Below, in pieces: positions 22,148 to 31,432 of a DNA stretch of 64,000 nt. The stretch is from Arthonia radiata. Taxonomy: Eukaryota; Ascomycota; Arthoniomycetes; Arthoniales; Arthoniaceae. The DNA lies in assembly GCA_002989075.1 (NCBI GenBank), contig PSQN01000003.1, forward strand, positions 689,366 through 753,365, given 5' to 3'. The notes under the pieces are model-generated. The model saw nothing but the letters and a program-made list of their open reading frames with translations, was not told where the DNA came from and made no database searches. The stretch's first letter is position 1, and every line of letters begins with the position of its first letter. The translations under genes and the position numbers were made by a program.

Positions 22148-23494
22148 TTAGGCAACACCTGTAGACTCTTGTGGACCTTGGAGCTCGGTCTCGCTGCCTT
22201 CCTCGTCGCTGTCTGCGTCACCTACGGCGTCATCCTCGCGCTTTTCATCGCTACCACCTTCGTTTGCACGAGCCTCCTGCTCATGAGCAGCCTGCTGGCT
22301 GACCTCACGCTCACGCTCCTGGTGCTCGCGAGCAATCTGTTCACGAGCGACAGCCGGATGAAGCGGCATACGATCTCTCGCCGCACGCTCGTCCGCAGTA
22401 CGATACACGTCCTTCATGATGCCGATGAATCCCATCGCGCTGCCATTATCGAAGCGATGGCGCAGCTCGCCTGTGGCCGACATGATGACGTCGATGCCCT
22501 CGCGGTCCAACAGCGCCATGATGTAGCTCTTCTTGTGGCGCTCGTGGCGGAAGCGGAACTCGTCCTCGGTGATCTTGTTCTCGACGAGGAGGAACCAGGT
22601 CGTCAGGGAGAGGTTCCGCGCAGAGCGCTCTGAGATCGGCGGCGGGTCGGGAATGGCATGATGGAGGAAATTGGGGACGGTGCGCTGAGTGTAGCGATGC
22701 TGGGCGGACTGCTGGTCGAGCGACTCGAGTTGGTTCATGATGAGGGATTGGTTGTTCGCGATTTGAGCGAGCTGGTCCGAGTGGACGATGGTGGCGTTGA
22801 CGTGGTTGAGGCGGCGATAGGTGTCGTTCAGCGGAGGCAACTGGACGGATGAGCCCGGCTGGGCGAAGTCATGAGGGTTGCCATGGTGCGGTGCTGGAGT
22901 GGAACGAGGTTCATGGACGGAGGGGTATGGCGGGAGCGCACGGAAGGGATCGACTGACGGCCCGCGAGAGGTATTGGTGGCCGGGTTGCCCGAGACATGA
23001 AGTGGTGGTGCATGGTAGGAGTTCGTAGGAGAAGGACCTGAAGTGTTGAGCTGTGGATGGCGAGAGTGGCCGACCTGGTGAACGTGAGAAGGCTCGATAG
23101 GCCCGTACGCTCGAGGAGCTGGGGTCTCGCCCAACCCGCTGAGAGACTCAAGGCCGGTAGCAGTTGAGCGCAAGGGCCCGCGGTAGCTGCTACCGGGAAC
23201 GCCTGCGTCTGCACTGGTGTATGCTGGAGTCTCTGACATGCCGCTCACGGAAGGTTGGTGAGTGTGGGAATTGAAGCCGGCGGTGCGACGTGACGCAGCG
23301 ATAGCATCGCGCATGATCGCGTCACTCTCCGGTGTGCATGGTGGAGGACCCACAAGCGGGCGGCGGGCGGCGACTTCGGAGGCGGTAAGTCGCTTGTGAG
23401 TACGAGGGGCACCGATGCTGGAGTCAGTCATGCGGCGGTGTTTGGTCGCGCGAGCTGCTGGCGGCGACGACGCTTGACGACGGCCGTGTGCCAT
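22148..23494 (-). CDS. unknown protein, disordered with a central helical region
   Basis: A single-exon frame of 448 residues from ATG 23494 (MAHGRRQ...). I do not recognise the family. Residues 1 to about 235 are Pro/Ser/His-rich and probably disordered. A helical Gln/Asn-rich stretch follows (ANNQSLIMNQLESLDQQ). About 265-375 looks like a folded domain (FLHHAIPDPPPISERSARN, TTWFLLVENKITEDEF, DREGIDVIMSATGELRHRF). The tail is a charged Glu/Arg/Ala coiled coil ending in an acidic run. The long clean frame and consistent codon use support a real gene. The next gene upstream on the same strand has a loosely similar arrangement, but I cannot show homology. Confidence 0.7.
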   Translation of the reverse strand: MAHGRRQASSPPAARATKHRRMTDSSIGAPRTHKRLTASEVAARRPLVGPPPCTPESDAIMRDAIAASRRTAGFNSHTHQPSVSGMSETPAYTSADAGVPGSSYRGPLRSTATGLESLSGLGETPAPRAYGPIEPSHVHQVGHSRHPQLNTSGPSPTNSYHAPPLHVSGNPATNTSRGPSVDPFRALPPYPSVHEPRSTPAPHHGNPHDFAQPGSSVQLPPLNDTYRRLNHVNATIVHSDQLAQIANNQSLIMNQLESLDQQSAQHRYTQRTVPNFLHHAIPDPPPISERSARNLSLTTWFLLVENKITEDEFRFRHERHKKSYIMALLDREGIDVIMSATGELRHRFDNGSAMGFIGIMKDVYRTADERAARDRMPLHPAVAREQIAREHQEREREVSQQAAHEQEARANEGGSDEKREDDAVGDADSDEEGSETELQGPQESTGVA

Positions 23495-24218
23495 ATTTGT
23501 GGGTTGATTGGATGACCGGGCGGCTTGAAAATTTCTTGGTTTATATATGCGTGCTTGTTGTTGACACTGATAGATGAAGTTTGGAGGGGTGAGGAAGGAG
23601 AAGAAACAAAAAGTGGGAGCAGATTCTGATGTTGAGAAAACGCGCTAGCAAACGCGAACAGATACGATTTCGACGCGTCAGCTCAACAATTTGACGAGAT
23701 TGGAGAAGTGGAAGATGAGAAATCACTTATGTAGAGAAGACAAGATGATGCACTTGATCACGTGCTTGTGAGAAGGGGGCTGGAGTCAAGATTAGTGCAG
23801 CGTATGGTATGATGATGCCAAATGTCATCGACAGGCCGATGTCGATCAGGTCGAACTTCACCTACACCAGAGTAGTCGAAGCTGCCGAACCTCGTTCTTA
23901 TGGATCAAGATATGCTAAATATGTTGTAAAGGAGGTTGTCTTGGCGGATCCCTCGAAGATCGAGCAAACGAATGGTAGTCGCAAGCGTAGAAAGGGCATG
24001 TAATAAGTGAAGAACCACCAGATTAGCCTATGTTTCTCATCCACTCGCGATGAACGAAGAGAATAAGACGTCGTACAAGGCACAGTAGGAAGAGGCAGGT
24101 CGCGCACTGACAATAGGACGGCTTTTAAAGATGTCTCAGTTGACACCGATCATGGTCACATAGGTGTTTTTCGAGCGGAGCTGCAACATGCGAATGAGTC
24201 GTGTCTTCTGCATTTCTA
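23495..24218. other. intergenic between two unknown minus-strand genes
   Basis: This contains the promoter and leader of the 448-residue protein on the minus strand and the 3' side of the next gene. Short conflicting frames only; no RNA gene or repeat seen. Confidence 0.5.
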
Positions 24219-24306
24219 TCAGAAGTAGGTCTGACCGAGCGACTCACAGCGTTCATCAAGCCAGTCGAGGAGATCTTTCGCGATGCTCAATTCCACAAGT
24301 CCATCT

Positions 24307-24732
24307 TTACCTGGCTTCGCAAAAAATGATCGTTCTCGGGGTCTCGTCCATAAGGCCACAGGTGTATCGCATCTTCTGCTCTCCGTTGCCGAGGAGGTGC
24401 GCGTCCCCATAGAGCTTGTTCCCAACTAGCCAGCGCCAGTCCGGGAAAAGAATAGGGCAGTGTATCTTGTCGCTCAGTTTTGGCGGGGTCGAAATGGGGC
24501 ATGAGTTGCGTTGGTAAATGACTTCGAGCATGGGCAGCACATGCTGAACCAGATAAGCTGTGTAAAGTCGGTCGCTGTCGTAGAAGCCAGCCATGCTGCC
24601 GAGCGCTCGAGACATATTGCTCAGCTCGCCAGTGACGCGGTTGAGATCATCAGATGATGTGACATTGGGTGAAGTGGGACGCTCGGATACGCGGAACATG
24701 GGTGCACGAGATGAAGAAGGAGTCTCAGACAT
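24307..24732 (-). CDS. unknown 141-residue protein, 3' end uncertain
   Basis: ATG 24732 opens 141 residues (MSETPSSSRAPMFRVSE...). The family is not recognised. A Ser-rich start is followed by a helical part (LNRVTGELSNMSRALG) and a Trp-rich part (ILFPDWRWLVGNKLYG). The stop follows a run of six T on the coding strand. From that run the next frame continues as a convincing amphipathic C-terminus (KDLLDWLDERCESLG) to a stop at 24219. Either the last part is lost by a slip in the T run, or a splice starting at the CCAG-GTAAAG site near 24310 changes the end, or the stop is genuine. Confidence 0.45.
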   Translation of the reverse strand: MSETPSSSRAPMFRVSERPTSPNVTSSDDLNRVTGELSNMSRALGSMAGFYDSDRLYTAYLVQHVLPMLEVIYQRNSCPISTPPKLSDKIHCPILFPDWRWLVGNKLYGDAHLLGNGEQKMRYTCGLMDETPRTIIFCEAR

Positions 24733-25968
24733 GACTAGAATCTAGAAGACGGTGAGCTTCCTGTACCCTCCAAATGGATCCAAGAAGTACCTCACTGCTT
24801 TGCTGGGGTCGGCGAGAGCTATGAAGAAAGTGGAAGGCAACGTAGTCGCTAATGGCCTGAAGATTCCAGAGGATTGCCACCAAAGCTGCCGACGACACGT
24901 TCCTATATCTGTTGCACATGGAAAGACAATCACAGACCCAAGGACAGCCTCAATTGCATTTCACACAATCTGCAAACTAGAAATTTGGTCACCGTGGCGG
25001 ACGACACCGGCAGTTTGCATGGACGCCGAGCAGGGAACCAAGGTGGAGCCGGGCAGCCTACAGTGACAAACGAATTCATACAACGGCAAAAAACACGGCC
25101 TTCGGCTTGCTTTCATGTCTGTTGGCGACAACGTGTGCGTTGAAGTTGTGAACTGGACAAGCTGGACAGCTTGTCGCAGTGGCCGTTGGGAGAATGAGAC
25201 CTGTTCAGTGTTGGAGCGGGCAGGCACTGCGATTGGTGGTCACTCGCATGATTCCGATGACTGAGAAACCCAGGTACAGGACAAACGAGCTCGTGTGAGA
25301 CAATCATCATGGAAGTGCGCAAGACCAGGATAGATAGCAGCGCGCGGAAGCGCGTTTGCAAGTGAGCATGCGAGGGATCCCGCGCCCGACATGCAGCTTG
25401 TCGCAGCACCAGGTTCACTTTGGAGAATGATGTCGCTCTGTGCAAATGAGGTTGGAAGAAGTTTGACCACTGAGAGGCTCACGGCCTGCCCGAACCGGTA
25501 GCATCCGTCGCCGTTCATCCCCGCCCTTTCGCCCTTCATCCATGCCCATGCTCACTTCATTCCTCACATCTCTGATTCTGTACACGACTACACGGTGTTC
25601 AACGCGCTGTTGAACACCGGTCCTGAGGTCTGTGCTACAGCTTGCTACAAACGCGCGACCGCCAGCGCCGATACCGCAGCCGCGAAAGAGGAATGTGGTA
25701 CCCGAGGCAGTGAGATCTCGGTACTTTGACAGCACCGAAAGCCAATGGTTCACCACAAGCGCGAGATCCACAATCATAATCGCCGCTAGACATGGCTCCC
25801 GCTGCCTCATCTCAACAAGCATCAGACGATACTGGTCCTCTCCATCTTGGCATCTCATACCCTGCACTTCTACAAAGTAAGGCCAAGTCGATTCGTTCAG
25901 TCAGCGGATCCGAAGTGAGAAGGTGGGACTCATGAGTCGACACGGAGGCACCAACCCTCCGCGATAGC
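24733..25968. other. intergenic, MFS transporter promoter side
   Basis: About 1.2 kb between divergent genes. It carries a perfect inverted repeat at 25593-25619 (listed separately). A minus-strand open frame at about 25415-25850 has no recognisable features and I do not call it. Confidence 0.55.
25593..25619. repeat. perfect 11-bp inverted repeat with 5-nt loop
   Basis: CGGTGTTCAAC and GTTGAACACCG are exact reverse complements separated by GCGCT. The structure lies about 350 bp upstream of the MFS transporter start. It could be a hairpin or a dimeric regulator site of the CGG-N-CCG type bound by Zn2Cys6 proteins; the arms begin with CGG and end with CCG. Function is inference. Confidence 0.7.
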
Positions 25969-28036
25969 ATGTCCAGCAACGCCGATGAGAAGGAACAAAC
26001 AACAGAAGCACCCAACAAGTTCGAACCATTGGACGTGCCACTACCTTCGCCGGGCAACAGTCACATTGAAGAGTTCGAAGAGGAGGAGCTTGCTAGTGAA
26101 GATGTCGAAAAAGGTCTGCCAAAGCCGCAAGACGGCAGCACTGCTGAGCGACCTGATCTGGCGCGAACCGTCTCGACACAATCCAAACCGCTATCCTTGA
26201 GAAAGGTTCCTAAGGCCCAGCGCAGCGGCTGGCTAGGTCGATTTTCTTTACTTTACGAGGCCGAAGAGCCCAAGAGCTATCCACGTAACATCAAATGGTT
26301 CATTACGTTCCAGATTGCCCTGGCTGCTATTGCCGCACCCATGGGCAGCAGTATCATCCTTCGTATGATGTCCTCTGTTGCTCTGTGTCTACTCTCAGCT
26401 GACATGATAACCGCGAAGCCGCGCTCAATGATATCACAGCCACCTTCGGTACCACGCATACTATTGCTAATTTGTCGGTTGCCTTCTACATGCTGAGCAT
26501 GTCTCTGTTTCCCTTGTGGTGGTCGGCAATGAGCGAGACGGCCGGTCGCAGAGCTGTGTATATCGCTTCCTTCGGTCTTCTCGTGCTCTGGAACGTGCTC
26601 GCCGCCGTCTCGAACTCGATATCTATGTTCATCGTCATGCGCATACTCAGTGGCGGCTCATCAGCAGCAGTACAGGCGGTCGGCGCAGGTACTATCGCTG
26701 ACATTTGGGAGGTCAGAGAGCGCGGTCGCGCCATGGGCATTTTCTATCTCGGTCCTCTCAGTGGGCCTCTGCTGGCACCCATCATCGGAGGTAAGCGCGC
26801 TTTCCACACCTTCATTCGGGCCGTCTCAGCATGCACTGAGTGTCAAGACTCCAAGCTAATCGCAAGCAGGTGGGCTTACGGACGCTTTCGGCTGGCGCAG
26901 CACCCAGTGGTTTCAGACCATCTACGGAGGTCTGACGCTTCTACTTGTGATACTGGCCCTACCTGAGACTCACAAGAAGTCTGCGACATTACAGGCCGCC
27001 GAGGCTGATGCCACTGAGAGCGTCAACGACAACGATGTCGAGAAGGCTGGATCAGCGACCACTTCACTCTCCCATGTGTCCACTCGACGAAGCGCTGCTC
27101 TGAGATCGCGCAAATACGCTTCTCTAGCCTATCGCATCTTCATCGAGCCACTCAGCGTTATCAAGTACCTTCGCTTTCCAGCTGTCGCTCTCGTGGTCTA
27201 TTACGCAAGCATTGCCTTTGGCTCACTGTACTTCCTCAACATCTCGGTGGAGAAAACATTCTCGGCTCCTCCTTACAACTTCAGCGTCATTATCATTGGC
27301 TGCCTATACATCTTCAACTCACTGGGGTATATCATCGCGTCCATCTTCGGTGGGCGCTGGGTTGACCACGTACGTCCTTTTCCATTCATCGCGCATGTCG
27401 TCATGGCCACTCACCTGATCACAGATCATGCACCGCCGCGCTGAAAAGGCCGGCCGCAAAGATCCACGTACCGGCAAATATCAGTTCCGACCTGAGGATC
27501 GCATGGGTATGAACGTATGGGTTGCCGCTTTCGTGATGCCTGCGTCACTCCTGTGGTACGGCTGGACAGCAGAGAAGGGCGTGCACTGGGCAGTACCCAT
27601 GGTTGCCAACTTCTGCTTCGGCGTTGGCAGTATGCTGTTGTTCGCCGCAGCCACGACGATGCTGACCGAGTTCATGCCGAAAAAGGCATCGAGTGGGGTT
27701 GCGTTGAACAATTTCGTGCGGAACGTTTTCAGCTTTCTGGGCACATTGCTGGCAGAGCCACTCATCAACGCCATCGGCAATGGCGCTTTGTTCACGTACG
27801 TCTAGCTTCTCTTCTGAGAACGGTTCTGCTTCGCTCTTTTTCACCCCAGCGCGCAGAGCGTTTATGAGGTCAAGTTACCCCTCCCATGATTTGACTCTGG
27901 ACAAGTATTAGTCTTGTGCTGACGGACATCGAACAGCATCCTTGCAGGCATCGCGATGGCCAGCTGCGTCGTCATCGTGCTCATGCATCGCTACGGCGAT
28001 CAGTGGAGAGCAGACATGGACCGCCGCATGGACTAA
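25969..28036 (+). CDS. MFS transporter, DHA1 drug:H+ antiporter type
   Basis: Five exons, 25969-26362, 26419-26790, 26870-27369, 27425-27795 and 27937-28036, give 578 residues with all junctions in frame. The N-terminal ~105 residues are cytosolic and acidic. About 12 membrane segments follow. Family marks are GSSIILPALNDI at the end of segment 1, SETAGRRAVYIASF (loop 2-3, RxGRR-like), RILSGGSSAAVQAVGAGTI and RGRAMGIFYLGPLSGPLLAP (the DHA1 motif C region). A charged central loop separates the two halves. The closest known types are Qdr/Dtr1-like exporters of drugs, polyamines or weak acids at the plasma membrane; the substrate cannot be told from sequence. A hairpin-forming repeat lies upstream. 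Confidence 0.9.
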
Positions 28037-29014
28037 CGACAAGTAATGACAGACATGATCTCTACGACTTCTATTGCTGTCTCCTCGGAAAGAATTCCTC
28101 TGATTCAGATGAGAGCATAACGCTACCCCAGCGCATGGTCGGACTCAGCGTAAGGCCACAGGGCAAGAGGCAAGACTACCGATACACATGCGCATCTGCA
28201 TCTCATCATCCGTCCTTCGTCCTTCCGCACCATCCCATTCCCTCGCTTTCAGCTCACAAAGCTCGAGCAGCATATGACTTCCTACCTTCACCACGCCTCT
28301 TGACTGCAATAGCACAGCATCTACGAAACCGTCTGCAGCGCCGAACTCCCTAGATTCTGAGACTCCGCACCCCGGGTCTGAGCCACGCCCATGGCGCTGC
28401 TGGAGAGTGGTGCACGTCTATGACATGGAAGACATTTCACGTTCTGCAATTGCATGGGACTGATAAATCATCCTTGATAATGGCGTCATGTGCGAAGCAC
28501 TATCATGAAAAGGTGAGGACGCCAGGACGCCGGGTCATTTGTGAAGCGCTCGAGCCACTGCACCATCATCAACTGACGTTCTAACGCCAAGGAGCATCGT
28601 CCGTGAAGCAAGTGGGATCGCAATGGCCAGGCTTTGGACGTATAGGCGTCGTATACGAAGCCTTACGTGATCCTCGAGCTCATTGCGGGTCCGAAGCTCC
28701 TCTTAAGGCTTTTAAGGCTCTGTTCTCTTTTTATTTTCTTCTTCTACATTGCACACAGACGACAGTTGGCTCGCTTCTTATATCAGTATGGAGGTGCCGG
28801 GATCTGGTCGACGATTCTTCCGAAGCAGAGGTTCACACGATCATGACCAAGTCTCCGTGGCGTGAGAACTGCATCGGACACTTCATCAGAAGGCTGGTGA
28901 TGCTCGTCTAGATTTTGTTCAGCACAGGAAGCTTCATGTTTCAGATTGTGCAGCAAGTGCTTTTGAGTCATGGACGTCGCTGATACAACAACTATCATCC
29001 ACAAAGCCCACCTC
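28037..29014. other. convergent intergenic region
   Basis: This lies between the 3' ends of the transporter and the dehydrogenase. Open frames are short, begin with non-ATG codons or conflict between strands. No repeat or RNA gene seen. Confidence 0.6.
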
Positions 29015-30958
29015 CTAAAATCGCGAGATGTCCCTTCCAAAAATCCAGTTCACCATCCAATACACCGGTATCAGCACCTTGTTCCGCCAACTCACACTCT
29101 TCACCAGATACGCGCCTCTCCAGATAACCCACGCCATGCGCCCACTGATGTTCGCATGCCGCTCGCCGCCTCCGCCCTGGAAGATGGCTCGCCATCCGCC
29201 GACGTAGGCCATGATGCCGAGGTCGTTGTACTTGAAGCGCGTGCTGTCGAGATCGCCTTTGTTGAGACGTTTGCTGAGCCAGGTGGCCTTCTGGTTGGCG
29301 ACTTGGGCGGTGGCGGGGTAGGCGGTCGATTCAATGAGGGCGCAGTCGCCGAGGGCGAAGACGTCGATCATGTAGGCGCGGTTCGTAGGCGTGGTTTGGG
29401 CATTCGTGTCGTTTGACGCACTGGTGTTGTGGGGGCTCGGTGAGGTTTCGAGGATGACGCGGAGACGGTCGTTGGTGACGATACTGCCTGTCTTTGCATC
29501 GCGCGCAATCGACCATTGAGCGTCTTTGGCAGCCTGGGAGTCACCCTTGAAGATCGTGGATTTCTCAGGAAAGCGATGGACGTGGCTCAGGCTCTTAGCG
29601 ATGAAGGGGTTGGCCATGAGGCCGGTGCTCCATACGACCATACCGACGCCTTGTGGAGGCTGACCCTTGATGTGAAGCGTCAGACCCGGTAGGCCTGCTT
29701 GAGCCTCGCGCCAGGTCTCGGCATCGGTATCATTGGATGCTGGCGGCAAGGGGAGACTGGGCTCCAGAGATTGGACGATGGATTGCGTCTTCACGTCGAT
29801 GTTCTCACGCTTGAAGGTTTTGATGGCGTAGTCTGAGAGCTTGCGGTCGAACATGTTGAGGACGGTGGGTGCGACGTCATGGACGGTAAGGCGCGCAAGA
29901 CCTCGTAAGTGCGGGTAGATTTTGTTGAGGTCGTCGCGGATAAGATCGTGAAGCTCTGCGGCGAACTCAATACCGGTAGGGCCGCCACCGACGATGGCGA
30001 AGTTGAGCAGTTGTCGACGAACAGGCTCCGGCGTGGTGGGCAAAGCGGCGGTCTCATAGCAGGTGAGAATGGTCTTACGGATGCGGCGGGCATCGCCGAC
30101 GTCTTTAAGGAAGTGAGCGTACTCGCGGACTCCAGGCGTATTAAACGTCTGGCTGTATGAGCCCACGGATACGACTAGCTTGTCGTACTTAAGGTCAAAA
30201 AGGCGTCTCTGCTTTTTGCTTTTCTCCATATACTGGCCGACCTCCTCTCTTTTGAGTGAAGCCTGTCAGCATAGAAGACATTGGACTATGAACAAGTGGA
30301 AAAGCTGGACTCACTTGCTCATCCCCTCAAACCTGCTGCCAACAGGGGCTAACCCTTGCCGTGGGTTCGTCACCGCTTCCTCGAGCGTCACCGTCTTGTT
30401 GAAGAAGTCGACATCGTCCGCCCACGCCTGGAAGAAGTCGGGGGAGTTGCCGCGACTTCTTCGGACTGGCTCGAGAGCTGTGCGGAACTCGAGCGTGCCG
30501 GTGGCGGTCGATGCCAGCAACGGCGTGAATACGAAGTATGAGCGCGGCGACACGATGATGGTCTGGAACCTGCGCTGATCGAGCGTATGGCCTAGGTTGT
30601 ATCCTGCCCAGCCCTGTGTAGGATGAGCTATTGCGCATAATGACAGCCACATGCTGAGACTCACGCTTCCAAGAACGACCACTCGCTCCCGACCTGCACG
30701 AAAGCATTAGCAAAGCAATGGCGCCAATCAAGTAAGCATGGTTGCATGCCATTTTGCTCCCTGTCCAGCTGCTCAAGGCCTGTGCTCTGAGGCTGATCTC
30801 CGGTTTGATCGCCTAGGCTCCGTAAATCTGAGACCGTGGCATACTTGCGCTCGGGACATATCGCGTACCCATTATGGCTCTTCTGGAAATGCCGAGCACC
30901 CCGCAATACTGTGCTTATTCGCCTGGACTGTAATATTGTGGTGCGAGGAGGTGGACAT
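29015..30958 (-). CDS. type II NAD(P)H dehydrogenase (NDE/NDI-like flavoprotein)
   Basis: The secure exons are 30693-30665, 30613-30315 and 30248-29015. The best first exon is 30958-30910, giving 536 residues in frame. Such enzymes pass electrons from NAD(P)H to ubiquinone without pumping protons, usually at the mitochondrial inner membrane. The FAD-binding VVVLGSGWAGYNL is formed across an intron. The ISPRSYFVFTPLLA-like block and GTLEFRTALEPVR follow, then the NAD-binding FAIVGGGPTGIEFAAEL, the VFALGDCA site and the C-terminal membrane-anchoring WRGAYLVKSVSWRNKVL. The first exon is uncertain. An upstream ATG (30999) in another frame encodes an Arg-rich, presequence-like stretch and could be joined by a weaker donor. 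Confidence 0.85.
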
Positions 30959-31432
30959 CTTGGCAGCTTAGGAATGAACGTGTTCAAGGGTTTCGGCATT
31001 CTGCAAGAAAGGAAGGAGGAAAGATAGGGACGAATGAGAGACGTTGATGCATCAAGATGGTTTGCAGACAAACACCGAAGAAATCATTGTTGGAGGGCAT
31101 GAATGCGGTTGGATCCTGGTCGCGACTTCATCAGTTGAAGCGAGGAAAGTCGGGTGCAGCGCGATCAGGTCACCCTTGCACGTGATTGTCTCGGAACAGT
31201 TCGGAAAATGGCCAGTGAACATGCAGAATGAAGATCAACGGTGCTTGAGATGGATCATTCAATATGCGTCTGTCAGGCGCTCTGGAGAATCGCATCCCAG
31301 CACCCCCAGATAATAATACACCAAACATGATGTGTCGTGGTAGATCCCAGTAGTCCAACCATCGCCATGCTAGTAATCAATCATGCCTCACCCTTCAATA
31401 AACACGCGCGGCCACATCGTCCACGACAGCCC
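30959..31432. other. intergenic, dehydrogenase 5' side / FCP1 3' side
   Basis: About 470 bp. Its left part may include 5' leader or an alternative first exon of the dehydrogenase (ATG at 30999). Nothing else is recognised. Confidence 0.5.

Noticed and set aside
25415-25867. Minus-strand frame of about 150 codons upstream of the MFS gene
   Set aside because: It starts with a non-ATG codon or internal ATG, shows no family features and spans the inverted repeat.
28603-28911. 102-codon plus-strand frame
   Set aside because: It starts with GTG and resembles non-coding 3' sequence between two convergent genes.
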